64,000 bases of DNA, taken from contig JACCIC010000022.1 in the NCBI GenBank assembly GCA_018907035.1, forward strand, positions 2,487,501-2,551,500, in the 5' to 3' direction. A program made the position numbers and the translations under genes. Shown here in pieces: positions 1 through 13,246 of this stretch. The notes under the pieces were generated by a model that saw nothing but the letters and a program-made list of their open reading frames with translations, was not told where the DNA came from and made no database searches. How positions within the stretch are numbered: position 1 is the first letter of the stretch; each line of letters starts with the position of its first letter. Source of the DNA: Sycobia sp. Sy_11 (Eukaryota; Arthropoda; Insecta; Hymenoptera; Epichrysomallidae).

Positions 1-731
1 AAAGTCCATTTTATAAATTGAAAATTATTCACCGTATGAACTATAAGATAATTTCAAGACACAGTTATGATATTATGAGCTAAAAAATAGAAATATCTAC
101 ATGATAATTAACAGATTTTAATTAACAATCGAATTTAAAAATCAATAGTATTTTTCAATTGGAATATGTATATTTTAACATTCAAATACTAATTTATTAA
201 GTTTATATAGTTTTATTATACTTAAAATTCTTAAAAAATAATTCTTAAAAAATAATTTATAAGACATTTCATATTTTAAGATAAAATCTTAGTATAAATT
301 AATTAGTATAAAAATATCCTGTATTTATTTATTACAGAATTTGTATTTATATTTGCAATATTATTCGATATTTTTTATGACATTATTGAATTTTTTTTAT
401 AACATGATAAAGTAAATGAGAATATGTATTTCCGGATTTTCATTCTAGAAATTAATTCAATATTAAAAAATGATTTTATCTAAAATCACACTAAAACTAA
501 TTTTATTACGAATACTTCGATTTCTGTTCTTTTCTATCAATATTTAAAAATGTTCTGATGCTTCAAATGCAACTGAAAATGCGAACAAAATATGAGTAAA
601 AAATGATATATTATTTTATTCTTTCACTTTCTAAGTTAGTTTAGAAAAACTTAATTATTTTTAAAATACAAAATAATGATCAATTTTTTCATATACTTTT
701 TCGACAACATCAGAATAAGTGATTCGTATAA
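1..731. other. AT-rich DNA, no gene seen
   Basis: AT-rich sequence with short A and T runs. No open frame, RNA motif or repeat can be supported. Confidence 0.6.

Positions 732-780
<49 letters not shown>
732..780. repeat. (TA)n microsatellite
   Basis: About 24 uninterrupted TA units. It generates no meaningful coding frame. Confidence 0.95.
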
Positions 781-782
<2 letters not shown>

Positions 783-1440
783 TTTATGCAATCATATTCA
801 ATGAATTATTGTTTAATAAGCAACTTCTAAATCCTTTTTCAACTTTATCGGCATAATTCACATCTTACAAGCAGAAAATGTGTATAGATTTTTATATTAA
901 TATTTTGTTTCGATATTTTAATTTCTATTTTAGTATCTTATCTATACATTCATTTGTAAAGCAAGGAGATAATATGAAATATATTACGATCTACATGTAT
1001 ATTATTTAATCAGAGAGTTACGAAAATACCTAGATAGATAAATATTTCATAAGATAAAATTTCTTTCAACAGGACCCTGTTCTTTAAAGTACTTTTTCAA
1101 CAAAGAACCTGATGAAAAACTTAAGCTTACTTTTAAGAGGTAACGCTCAGCGTTATTTAAAATACCTTTCCAGGCGGCCTTAATAAGTCGGCACGGTTAA
1201 TTTCAGGTAGCATTGAAATTCTTCACCTTGAGAACTATTTTATTGTACATTTGAAACGGAAATTGAAACGATGTTTGATCCTCGATTTTTGTTGTTGTAA
1301 TGTTATATTTAGTTTTATATTAAAACTCGATCAATTTCTTTAATCTACCAATGCTTTCGAGCAAATGAAATTAATATACAATATTACATTCGATTAATAA
1401 CAATGGCCTTGATTGAAAGCGCAATTTTCCTTTCAAGATT

Positions 1441-1735
1441 TTCGTAATCAGTGCGCATGAGCTGCTGTTTGTGTTGTTGTCCCCGGTGACAATCGCGCGC
1501 GCGCCTTTGAAATAACTAATCGTTCGCAGCATGAAAGGAAAGAGTAAATAAGGAAGAGGAAGAGATGCGCCCGCGCCGCTGACAGGCCGATACAGAGAAC
1601 ACAAGGAACGGAAAAACAAAAGAGGTAAATCGAGGCTATTAAGCGATTCTTGCGTAATAAAGCAATTGCGCCCATCCTCCGCGAACTCCGCCTCTTTCGC
1701 TCTTCCCTACACCCGCGCCGCCTCCCCCTATGGCC
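1441..1735. other. CpG-rich patch
   Basis: A GC-enriched patch in an AT-rich surround, with an alternating CG run near 1,494-1,506 and many CpG dinucleotides. It could be a promoter, an enhancer or a non-coding first exon. No start codon with a credible downstream exon is visible, so only the composition is certain. Confidence 0.4.
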
Positions 1736-1795
1736 TATTCTTTAATGTATAGCTGTATATCAATTCTATTATATAAATACAATTCGTTTCATTAC

Positions 1796-1798
<3 letters not shown>

Positions 1799-1851
<53 letters not shown>
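1799..1851. repeat. (TA)n microsatellite
   Basis: About 26 TA units. Reading frames through it encode only Ile-Tyr repeats and should be ignored. Confidence 0.95.
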
Positions 1852-1853
<2 letters not shown>

Positions 1854-1978
1854 TCCATACGCCGTGCGCCTCGGAATCCGTTTCACTTTATATTTTAAAA
1901 TTGGTCATTATTTATACGAAGAGGTCATATAGATGGAGTTTTTCCTTTCGCTCATCTCCTCCAGCTCGGCTCCCGTCC

Positions 1979-1980
<2 letters not shown>

Positions 1981-2032
<52 letters not shown>
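1981..2032. repeat. (TA)n microsatellite
   Basis: About 26 TA units, 130 bp after the previous array. Confidence 0.95.
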
Positions 2033-2037
<5 letters not shown>

Positions 2038-2288
2038 CAAACATAACGCGCAGCTTCACATTTTCCCCGCGCTATGCGCATGCATATAATACGCAGGCAT
2101 TTGCTTTCACTTCTATTTTTAGTTATATACCATCAAGTATATAATATAATTATATATTCGCCGCCCTCAGCTCCCATATAATACTCTTAATAGCCGTGCC
2201 GAGAACACTCGTCACTGCGCCGCTCTTTTATCGTTGAATATTTATCTATAAGTTATTTCCATATTCATGATTCACGGCACGACGCTGA

Positions 2289-2310
2289 GAGAAAGAGAGA
2301 GTGATAGAGA

Positions 2311-2357
<47 letters not shown>
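2289..2357. repeat. (GA)n microsatellite
   Basis: An imperfect GA tract that becomes pure for about 40 bp. It gives spurious Ser-Leu frames on the minus strand. Confidence 0.9.
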
Positions 2358-2359
<2 letters not shown>

Positions 2360-2510
2360 CGAGAGGTAGGTGCAAAGCGCTTTACTCTCGGACTCGTGTA
2401 TAATATATACTGCGCGCTGAGCATTGTTTGCGCATAATGTCACGGCTGATTTTTCGCAACTATACGTATAAGCAATGTTCGACAGCTTACCGCGGCCACG
2501 GACGCTACGG

Positions 2511-2518
2511 TATAAATA
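2511..2518 (+). promoter_or_regulatory. possible TATA box
   Basis: TATAAATA directly after a short GC-rich stretch (about 2,480-2,510). The spacing would put a start site near 2,540. No gene downstream supports it, so it may be a chance match. Confidence 0.15.
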
Positions 2519-2559
2519 CAGTTGTACGCTTGATTAAATCGAACTTTATTCTACGCACG

Positions 2560-3340
2560 TTATTTAAAAACTAAAGCTTCGCGGACTTTTGAAGGAAAAA
2601 AAACACTAAGCTTGCGTAAGCTCCCGCAATTTCGAGGTTGAAAAGCTGTTGTGTATAATGTTTAAAATTGATTTATTAAAATACAGAAATTGATGGTTTT
2701 TTTTGCTTCTTCTCGGTTTATTATCGTAAAGACGTCGTTGTATCAATATTATTTGTCCATCGATGAAAAAAAGAAATACAAAAATTCTTGTTCGATGGGG
2801 TCATGTTTATTCTCGTAATATGCGATTGACGAGCAGATATTCTTTGCCATTATTGCGTATACTTAGTTGCTGTAATTATAGGCTCCAGATAGGCAAAACA
2901 ATTAATATATTATCTATATGTTACTGACAAACTTCATGATTATTATAAACTTCTGCTTTTTTCTCCCCAAACGTCATTGCGCATTGTAAAAGATATGGAT
3001 GCTAAACTTTTTATTGTTAAAGTTCAAGGTAAGAATATGCCATGCACAATCTATGTGCAATAACAAATTCGCAGATAAGATTAAATTTTATAATTTATGC
3101 AAGATGTTTGTCCAAGTCAGGAAAAAGAACAATACATTGAATTATAATTCTTCTAAACAATAATAACAATCTTGTTCCGAGCAATACATTGAACAGGTGC
3201 AATGTCAAAAGTTAGAGCGAAGCTTAAGAATCCGAGTAATTATCAAAGTTTTTCTCTATTTGCCACATTTTTTGCGCATGACAATTATTTCTGGAATAAA
3301 AAACGAGACGACCTAAAATTAAACATGTTCATTCGTCCGC
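2560..3340. other. AT-rich DNA, no gene seen
   Basis: No coding, RNA or repeat signal was found. Confidence 0.5.
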
Positions 3341-3440
3341 GACATTCTCGCGCGAGCGCGCGCACGCGCGTGTATTTTACAGATAGAGCGCAGACACGCG
3401 CGCCCAAACCACTTTTCCCGATTTCCCGCAGTTCAATCAT
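3340..3440. other. CpG-rich alternating purine-pyrimidine tract
   Basis: A dense run of alternating CG/CA dinucleotides (about 3,346-3,372) able to adopt Z-DNA, inside a small CpG-rich patch. A 92-residue open frame covers it but has no recognisable domain and is probably a by-product of composition. Confidence 0.4.
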
Positions 3441-3665
3441 TTTTCCTCCCCTCGTACTCCTCTCATTATACCACTTATAGAAATTCTATTGTCGGATAAA
3501 GCGGATTTCAGCCTTTCAGCTGTGGTTAATCCACGTGTGTTATAGTTTTCAATATTTTTTACCGCTAATCGCTTATATAACTGAACGCTTTCATACTCTT
3601 ATGCCGTTTTCGGACAGGCCTGCCTATTATCGCAGCTTTTGCAGAAATTCACGTCGACGTTCATC

Positions 3666-3781
3666 ATGACTTGCTTTTCTTTCGTGGTTATACTTCATAC
3701 AGTGCTGATGCTAATGGGCTCATTCGTGGCATTTCGATTATCATATTCCACACTGTATCAAAGTGCTACTGAAAAGGTTTC
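3666..3781 (+). CDS. possible first coding exon with signal peptide (partial)
   Basis: Hypothetical. An ATG at 3,666 opens 38 codons plus two bases. The frame begins MTCFSFVVILHTVLMLMG, a hydrophobic core like a signal peptide or membrane anchor. It ends at 3,781 exactly before a strong splice donor (GTAAGTAT at 3,782). A TATA-like TATATAAC lies near 3,572, at a plausible promoter distance. No acceptor or second exon can be identified, and there is no recognisable mature peptide. Short hydrophobic frames followed by GTAAGT also occur by chance in AT-rich DNA. A second candidate with the same splice phase lies at 16,840. Confidence 0.2.
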
Positions 3782-3789
3782 GTAAGTAT

Positions 3790-6700
3790 AGTCGCTCCTC
3801 GATTTAATTTTATCAACAGACGCTTCGTGTAACGGATCAAAATTTACGTTTGTATAACAGATCATTATGAAAGCTGTTTTGATCGCACGAGTCGACGAAA
3901 CGTTTCCTGTTTTAAGATCTAATCCTAGCGTATTCTTTATCATATACAGTACGTTTCAAATGAGCGATATTTATTTCTTTTTAACATGAATTTGTTGATA
4001 ATTATTTAGGACCATTTTTAATGACTAGCGGACCTTTGGATCGGAGCCAGTTATTACAAAAATAGTAACGTGTACGATTAGGAAGTCTTATCAACGACTA
4101 AAATTTTCAATAATTTTAAGATAATGATTTAAGATTTAAGATAAAATTAATTTTTAATTTTAAGATAAAATTTTCGATAATTTAAGATAATGTTAAGCAT
4201 TCAGAAATTTTAAGACATAAAAATTATTGCGAAAAAAATATATAAGAACATAGTTTTTAAAACATTATATTCTCTTACTATTAATTCATATAATTAATTC
4301 ATATAAATAAATTTTGATTATAAGTATTAAAAGTAAATTTCTTTTGAATAAATCATACTTTAGCATATAAAAACTAAGCATAATAAATTCTGTTTAAGTT
4401 AATGTATTGTGCGTGCTTTAAAGTAGTATTTAAATAAAAACTAAAAAAAATACGACTGGTCCTTTGGTTAGTGTCTAAAAACTATATCTTTCTGTGAGAA
4501 ATTGAAATTGTTTTCATAATCAGGATATTGACATACAAATATAAGATATTTGTCTTTTTTCTTTTATTCTTATATTTTCTATATATTTTAATTTTCTCGT
4601 TTATTTTTATTTAAATTGAAAATAATGAACATTAGAACCATATTCTAGAAGGAATAAAGTAAATTATAGTAACTTGAATGAAGATTTTAAATTTTGATTA
4701 AATTTTATATTAGTTTGATTATGCATAATCTTATTGTCTGAAATGATTAATAGCTTGGCATTATTATAAAGTCATTATGTTTTTATGTTTATTAAAGATG
4801 TTCAATGATCCGATATGATATTTAGTAGTTTGATATACCAAATAGTATTAAATTAAACCAAATATTATATTCAAAATTCTTTGATTTACCTAATTTAAAA
4901 AAGTTAATTAATTTCTAGAATATGTTCACTTTTTTTCTATATTATTTTAGAAATCGTTTATTCTATATTATAGAGATTCTACAAAAGTTCCCTTAAAATT
5001 AAATTATAATGAAATAAATGAAGAGATTCATGGGCGATACAGTTTAGTTTGACAGAAAATAAGGGAACAAGGTATAATAAGGTAACAAGTAATTTATACA
5101 CTATGGTGAAACAGGTATATTTTATAGCACAAGTACTATAGAAGTATGTTCTTCTTCATTTTATGGTTAGATGTAATTTGAAATAAATGTGTAGGAAGCT
5201 TTATCAAATTATTATAATGAAAAGATAGTAAATATTGTATTCAACTGCTATATATAAAAAATAGGTAATATTTATCAAAATTCGACAGCAACAGTTTTTA
5301 CATTGGTACTGTTATATGTGATATTTATTTTTATTTCTCGATTTTAAATGTTAAGAATATTCTACATTTTAAAAGTGTTAATTATTTTAAAAAATTCAAT
5401 TAATGTTAAGTCATTTTGTGGACTTTTTAAAAATTGTTATATTGAATTAAAATTAATATAATTTGTAAAAATTAAATTATATTAAAAATAATATAATTGA
5501 AAAAAATAGAGTTCAAAAATACCTTAAAAATAAATGATAGTATTCGAAACTTGATAATTGAAATTAAATTAACAGACAAAAAAGTAGAAATATTGTTATT
5601 TCATTGCAATTATCCCGTGTTCTAAGTCAAATATAAGGATTATTAATAATGAAACGGGTAACCCAATTTGAAACTTAATTTATAAATATAAATCTTTATA
5701 TAACCTCTAGTATTGAACAAGATTTTAAAAGAAAACATTGAAGTAGTCTATCTTTACCAATATCAAAGTCATTTTATACCTAAAAAGTTATGTCAAATTT
5801 GGTACCTTTAATTCATTTCAATTTATGAAAAAAAAGTTTTTAATTATCCTTTATTATATTTAAAACAGAACTGTTAAAGTATATTTTGAATTTTTCTTAT
5901 TAAAAGCCTCATTATAACATTTACTCAATCTGTAGTTTTGTAATTTGAAGTTAGATTCAAAGAGGGAAGTATAGGCAAGCCAGTGTTGAATGTTATATTA
6001 AAACTTCATTGAGGTACACCAAAAAGGTTATCCTGTACATATTTACGTAGTTTTAGACATATTAGCATTTTCTATCAAGAAATAGTATATTTCACAAATT
6101 CATGTAAAATATTTATTAAAATGTTATGAACTAATTTATGAGTGCTTTTAAAATATAAAAAGAATCGATGTTCATTTTAATACATTTTTATAAAATATTC
6201 AAATTATTGTTGACACTTGCTATGTAATTAAAAATTCATAATAAAATATATAATTTAATAATATAAATATTTACATACATAGAATTAAATATTTACGTAT
6301 TTTGAAAATTGCTTTAAATATAGCCAAATATTCAAATGTATTGTTGTAATTTTTAATTTTTTATCGAATTGCCTTCTAGATAAAAAAACTGGTAGAGGAT
6401 TTTCATTTCCATTTATCGCTCAATAAGTTCTGTAGTATAGGAGATGCCATTAATCAAAATCCCTATAATCTTGATGAAGTTCTACCCTTTAAAGAATATG
6501 AGTTAAAATTTCTTGGCAATCGACTGCTTGTTTTAAAAATTACATTAAAAAATTGTGTTTTGTTTAATAATAACGGAAAATTTTGGATTCCGTATATGGG
6601 TAAAGGATTACGTTTTAATAGGAAAAGATACTGTCAAGCAAAACATTAGCTTGATAAGTATTATTTGGACTTTTCTCGGTGGACAACAATGGTTGAGAGG

Positions 6701-7095
6701 TAGTAGACTGACTTGAATCGCACAGGCGCAAATAATGTTAAATGTTGAAATTACCCGAACGGGACATTTATTGTTGAAAACGCCAAGTACGTAAAAACGA
6801 TTTGGCATCTCGTAAATTAGAGTTACCTGGTATAACACGTTCGAGAATATACTATATTAGAAGCAGCTTTCAACGCTTAATAGAGCTGTCATAAGGCCAA
6901 GAGAGAATAGCACGAATAGTATCCAATATCTCTCTGTTCTTTCCTTACGTGATTGGAAGTTGTATTTCCTACGAACAGCCATAAATATAGGCTCTAGTCT
7001 TATGCATGCTATCTCTATATTTACGTTATGACGGAAAGACTCTATCTAGTATATGTTTAAAAGATAGTACCGGATTTGAAAATATCAAAGGTCAA
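3790..7095. other. AT-rich DNA, no gene seen
   Basis: Over 3 kb of low-complexity, strongly AT-rich sequence with stops in all frames. Nothing else can be supported. Confidence 0.6.
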
Positions 7096-7099
7096 TGAA

Positions 7100-7545
7100 T
7101 TCACTGTTTTGCATAGACATTTGCCAATGAGAAAGCTATGCTCAGAGTGGGAGCTACATTCGCTCATAATAAATAAAAGAAAAAAGACTAGAACCAAAAA
7201 CATCAGCAACCGAATCGACAGCAGTGATCAAAAACTATGATCAAAAAGTACTGTTTAGTTAGGGCAATGCACCGTGTCACAAATTCATATCAAAGCAACG
7301 GTCCAATGAAATGGAATTGTCTTTCCAATTGCTTGCTCATTCATTGTATTCTTCAGATCTTGTCTACAACAGTGAATACTGAAAATTTGCTGTTCTCAAA
7401 AGAATACTCAAGCGAAAAGAGGTTTTGCTCAACTTAAAATTGTCGAAGATCAAGCCTATTAAAAGCAAAGACAATTGCTTCTATAAAAAAGGTATGGGAA
7501 AATTAGAGGAATACTGAACCATGTGTTATATATGTTGCTGTTATT
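7100..7545 (+). pseudogene. decayed mariner transposase (irritans-like)
   Basis: A relic of a mariner DDE transposase, the enzyme that cuts and pastes its own element. Translation near 7,130 gives MRKLCSEWELHSL, matching the family's conserved linker block. From 7,242 the frame gives KVLF, a stop, then GNAPCHK, which corresponds to the family's HQDNAPCHK. Further on come YSSDL and an SEY in place of YSPDLAPSDY, then FYKKGMGKLEEY, corresponding to the C-terminal FYKxGIxKLExRW. Two of the three catalytic aspartates are changed (D to G, D to E). The block containing the first aspartate is missing. In-frame stops are present and no terminal inverted repeats were found. It is an old, dead copy of a different lineage from the intact mariner at 27.7 kb. 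Confidence 0.7.
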
Positions 7546-7549
7546 AATC

Positions 7550-9900
7550 TTAATAGTAAAAATGTTTTAGTTTTAAATGTATAAATTAGAGATTTGGTTT
7601 TCTATGTAGTATAGAGGTTGGGAGAGTTTACGTACGAGTCCAATGATTTAATCAAAAACTCATTTTGGATCTAATCTAAGACATGGACAGATTAGAATAA
7701 AAAATTAATGATTTAATAAAAAATTTTATTCCACCGACTAAAAACCATTATTTTATTTAAAGTTTGAAAACACTATCATATTATATATCTCTGCAAAAAA
7801 TATGGCAATTTACTTAAATTCTTTTAGAACATTCTGATATCCCACTAGCCATTAGCTTATAAAACATTAATTTTATTTAAATCTTAAAACATATATAGCA
7901 AGAACTGAACAATATTAAGGTCTAAAATTAAATTAAAATCGCGGTAAAGTATTTCGTAAACAATACCAATATTAGAATTTTATATTCGATTACGAATAAT
8001 TATATCTGAATAAAAAAACAATAAAATATTTTAATTAATATATAATAATAATATTATTATTTATAAAATTAATTTAAATAATTTAATAACATCTTATTAA
8101 CATATAATTCAACCCAACATCGACATGCAAAGAAATATAAACAAAAAACGTAATTGCTTTGTAGTGAGTTAATTTTTATGGTAAAACAAATTATATGGTA
8201 TTTCGTTAATTAATTATAATTTCACTGATATATTAAATCTGGGCTATTAGTTGTATTTGTAAAAAAATGAAAAATTATCGTGTAAAGTCGATTATCACAA
8301 AAACTTTTTTTCATCCGTTTCAAATACTTTCACCATTTTGTAGTGCTATTAGTATATTATATACTTATACAGAAATTTTCGAAAGTTGAAAGTTTGAAGA
8401 TTAAGTGGTTGTTAGTTCGATTAGCTGAATGAATACTCTATATCTTGGAAACCACTTATGTATCAGCTGTGAAAATGTTGATAAGATTGCTATATCTTTT
8501 TACAGTTTTAGGATCGATTAGTAAATTTATTTATCAATAAGGCAGGGATTTTAAAGAATGCATCACTCGCAATTTGGTAATAATAAAAAAAGATATATTC
8601 AATAATTATTATTGGTTTTATACTTATCAAATTTATTATTTTAAAATAATGATTTTTTTTATTCGTATTGTTAAAAGTATATAATGAATTTATAAAATTA
8701 ATCATATTGTTTTTGAATTGTAATCTACTGTATGTAATCATATTTTTTTTAATTTTTTATGTTTTTTCGAGATAAACAACAGATTATCCGACTCGAAATA
8801 GATTCATCAGAAATTCAAAAATTTATATTCTTATTTCAATTCATTTTAGAATTTTGTTGTAGACCTATTTATATTAATACAAGAAGCAGTGAGATAGATT
8901 CATAAATAGGAAAGTTTGTAATCGTTTATTGAGTTTGTTTGTTGCATTCCTACAATGAATTGTTTTTATAATTTGATTACAGACACAAGAGAGATCTTAA
9001 GAGTATATTGCGTATTAATTTTTGTACATTTTGAATGCAATAAACATTACCCTACCTATTGTATGTATTGTATGTATGGTATATATTGTACTCGCATCTC
9101 CAAGCAACAGTAACATTAACAACAAGAACAACAACAACAACAATAATAATATTTCGGATCAATAATCTTATATAATGATCGAGGTAATTCTTTATTTGAG
9201 CGAGTCGGCATCCAGTCTATATACTTAGAATTCTGCTAAATCGATTCGAATTGGAGTTAAATTTTGTTTACGAATACGTTTTGTCCAATTTACGTTTAGT
9301 GGAAGTGTATAATAAGAATACTAAGGAAAACATAAACCTGAATTATTTTTAAATATTTTGGAAAGAGTAAACAGCGTCGGAGGCATATAAGATTCTATCA
9401 GCTTTACATAAATTAAATTTTGTTAGTTCACAAAGCTAGAAATATTCAAAAAATAAAAAAATGTATTTCCTAAATATTTAATTTGAACTGATCGGCGGAA
9501 GTAGCTTCCTCTATATTTGCTATGATTAATGAAAATATCTACGCACCATTTTCTGAATAAAACATGTACGCTTACATTATTCTGGAATTGTTCGTAAAGC
9601 TACGGTGATTGGATAGTAAAAAATGAAAGTTGACTCAACTATAACTAAAATTTCTGAAAAATTACACGAAACCAGTCTTCAATTTTCAAATAAAAATATA
9701 GTTTTTTGAAAAATATAAACCGAGTATACCGGTCGACTTTATGTGTATAACAGATTGAAAATAGTAGTTTCTACTTGCTTAATATATATACAGATATGAC
9801 ATTTCACGCGTTTTGAAAAATATTTATTTAACTGTTTCATATAGAAACTAAAGATCTCAATAAAGAAACGAAATATTAATAGTAATTTTTAAACTTGTGA
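7550..9900. other. AT-rich DNA, no gene seen
   Basis: AT-rich with a short degenerate (AAC)n stretch near 9,119-9,150. No gene or element can be supported. Confidence 0.6.
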
Positions 9901-9904
9901 TCCA

Positions 9905-10368
9905 TATTAGAATTAAAAGTTGTACTTATGTCGACTGTTTTAAATTAAATTAATAAATATTTTTATCGGCCTTACAGTTCATATGTTATAATATATTAGT
10001 TAAAATAATGACAGTCAGACTGACCTTGTTTATATTTACCCCCAAAGAATCTGTAAAATTAAAATTTAAAAACAATATTCTATGTTAGTAAAGGTGACTG
10101 CCCCCACCACCATATTAGAATCCTAAACCGTAGCGGTTCGAAACGTCGGACACCAAAGGTGAATCTAAATTTAAGGTGGTGGGGGCAGTCAGGTTGTCCT
10201 TTACTAACATAGAATATTGTTTTACTTTTTAATATAATTTATTGTAGTAATAAGTTTTATTTCAGATTCTTTAGGGGTGAATATAAACAAGGACAGTTTG
10301 ACTGTCATTATTTCAGCTAATATATTATATTATAAAAACTGTAAGACCGATAAAAATATTTATTAATT
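9905..10368. mobile_element. foldback element, copy A (near complete)
   Basis: Non-coding element made almost wholly of two inverted arms. The left arm (about 9,948-10,112) is nearly the reverse complement of the right arm (10,175-10,368), with about 30 bp missing from the left. The 62-bp centre contains CGGTTCGAAACGTCGG and ACACCAAAGG, which recur in copies B and C. Shared arm blocks include TATGTTAGTAAAGG, CAGATTCTTTAGGGG and a terminal CTGTAAGACCGATAAAAATA. An outer block (9,905-9,947, with ACTTATGTCGACTG) matches the far ends of copies B, C and E. There is no open frame, so it must rely on a partner transposase elsewhere. The superfamily is unknown. Confidence 0.8.
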
Positions 10369-10369
10369 A

Positions 10370-11360
10370 TGATCGATATTTTTTACGATATACCATCCCG
10401 ATTAGTTAAAAGATATTTAATTATCTCTTTTAAAAATTGACGTATTTTCATGACTTAAGGTTCAATCTCATAGTTATGGGCAATAAAAATATAATATTCA
10501 TATGGCTTAAAATATATCAAACAGAATGTAAATTAGTATTATAATCATATAGATCAGAGAATAGTGTGGTGCATTTTGTAAACATTCATTTATTTCTGTG
10601 TATTAAAATAGTTCCGAAAATACGTAAAATTCTTTGTAATGAAAAACTGCATTAAAATAGCGAAGATCTCTCTATTCAAGTAAAAGGACACATATTTGTC
10701 CTCTTTCGGGTATTAAATAAAGGGGGAATGATACAATACAATAAACTGATAAGATCTGGCGTTGCTTCCTTTCTCTGCCATCAAAACATACAATTCGCCA
10801 GAATAATCGGCCACGCTTTCCTATTCTAAAAATTTGAGAAATAAAAAAGAAGACTATAAAAATATTTAGCGCGTGCATATGTCAGTTATTTTTCATTTTG
10901 CCTGCATGGTGTCCTTAGTATTCCCTCACTCATTTTCGCATAACTTTGAAAAGAAATAAATTTTGTTTGTCTATTCAAAATCTCGAGTGTAGTTTATTTT
11001 TATCTTTTGAACGTATTATTTTCTAATAAGGCAGAAAAAAAACTCGAAACAACAGTGATTGACATGACTACATAAAAGATGAAAATCATTTTCGATCGTC
11101 TAATGGTAAATTATGTAACAAAGAAATAACAAAAACAGATGATATCAGCCTGTTATTTTCTGGATGCGCAGCACAATAATGAAGGTATTTCTAGATTTTT
11201 CAAGGTTTTTTTTTTCTTATACTGTTTAATTAACAGTATTATTTCAGGAAAACATCAAATGTTATATTTCCTTTAGAATATTAATTAAGAGCAATCGTTA
11301 GTATTGTGTAATTTTATTACATCTAAATTTCGAAACTTCACACGTAGCAGATGCAGGTAT
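10370..11360. other. AT-rich DNA, no gene seen
   Basis: Nothing supportable between two foldback copies. Confidence 0.5.
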
Positions 11361-11364
11361 TCGG

Positions 11365-11560
11365 TAAATTTGATGGTAGGGTCAGTCCAAGGGGTCCTTT
11401 ACTAATAGTAGAATATTTATTTATATTTTTTATGATTTTTTAGTAGTGTACAGTAATTATATTTCAGACTCTACGGGAGTGATTATAAACAAATATAGTC
11501 TCGCTATCATTATAATTATATTATTTTATAAAGACTGTAAGACCGATCAAAAATATGTGT
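11365..11560. mobile_element. foldback element, copy D (right-arm relic)
   Basis: A diverged single arm of the foldback family. It keeps a TCCTTTACTAA block, CAGACTCTACGGGAGTGATT and the terminal block AAGACTGTAAGACCGATCAA in the order and spacing of copy A's right arm. The other arm is absent. Confidence 0.65.
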
Positions 11561-11910
11561 TACTTTACAATATCTAACTCAAGGAGCAATCGATTTATAA
11601 TGCTCAAAATATTGTAATCCACAAAAGTGCACGAAATACGGCATTTTTAATAGTCGAAGCAATAAATATTTTTTTATGTTTTTATTTTAAAAAATGCATA
11701 TATTAATTTTACTTAAATACGCCTTCATTGCGATTATTGCAAAATATTTTAACAAAACGCGAATTTGAAGACTTAACATTAAATGTTGATTTGTCCTCTA
11801 TAGATATATATGTTAGACAATAAAAAAAGTAGCTTTTATTTTTTTAAGTATAGAAAATCTATTTCCAATTTGCACTATTACTAACATAATTATGGACCTC
11901 ATAACGGTAT

Positions 11911-11915
<5 letters not shown>

Positions 11916-11962
<47 letters not shown>
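11916..11962. repeat. (TA)n microsatellite
   Basis: About 23 TA units. Confidence 0.95.
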
Positions 11963-11964
<2 letters not shown>

Positions 11965-13225
11965 GATAGCCTAATTTAATGGCCGCAGGCACGTACCTGG
12001 GGAACTATAGAAGATAGCGAAAATATTAAATTCAAAAGTTTTAGAGTTTAGAGGGAATCAACTCATGATGGCCTTCATCATGACATTGAGGTCAAGGATC
12101 AAGTTCATTTGAATCACAACTTTCTTTTTCAAAATGGAAACATCTACTTCTGAGCACGGATTTGGAAAGAAGAGATAATTTAATATAGAAATGGTCAAGT
12201 GCACCTATATGCGTTCGAAAATACATCTTTTGTCAATTGGATTTGCATGTGTTAATACAGGCCGTGCAGACAGAATATAATGTGATAATCGTCTGCCTTT
12301 ATACGCGTGAAATTACTCCAATGTCCCTCTACGAGAGCGAAAAGGGAAGAAATATTTTTTTTGTCATCGATAATTTCGGTTTTTCTAAAATTATGAATTT
12401 TAGATTTTGTTTAAAAAAATTGCTTATGAAACATTAATTTAGGTATTGGATACGTAATCCACCGTTAAGAGAGTAAAAATGGAATGATAATGTTTTTTCG
12501 TCATTAATTACATAATACAGAAAATTATCATTTGCTCTTTGTATAAAATGAAGCTTTGAAAAATTCATCCAAATTCTCCTGCAATGGGTAAAAAAGAGAG
12601 GCTTAACTGCTTATATTTTACATTGACAACATTAGATTTTATTATTTATATATCTGATTAATAACTATCAAAATCATAAAGTTATTGACAAGTTGGTTAA
12701 TTCCTTTTCCACCATTATTGGAATGATAAGGGCAAAATCCCACAAATTACAATATAATAATAATTTTTTGTTTTCTTTATATATTAATTTGATTATTTCT
12801 TTTTTGAATTATAATTAAAGAATTTATTTAAAATCTTCTATTTAATAAAAAAGTAAGCTAATAAAAATTATTATACAATTTGATTAAGTTCATATAGAAT
12901 TCCGATTATGTATCACTCAATTGATGGGTTTTTCGAAATCCCATTTCTAAGAGGAAAAAAGAGATTCATTTATTAAAAATAAAACATTCTATCCAAAGTT
13001 TATACTGAAATTGAATAAATTAAAAATAACATGGTGTAAGGAAGATATTATTATTAAATAGCTATCGTATACACGCATTATTATAACAAGTATAATCAAT
13101 ATATCTTTTTAAGAAATTGTGAATTTTGTACTCAAGGTCACATAACAGTATCTGAAGAAAGAATCAAATCTACTTAAATTATGGAGCATATTAAAAGGAA
13201 ATTTAAAAAAATATAATAAAAAGAA
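11963..13225. other. AT-rich DNA, no gene seen
   Basis: Contains a short hairpin near 12,063-12,084 (TCATGATG and CATCATGA) but no supported gene or element. Confidence 0.5.
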
Positions 13226-13246
13226 ACACACACACACACACACACA
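13226..13246. repeat. (CA)n microsatellite
   Basis: About ten CA units. Confidence 0.9.
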
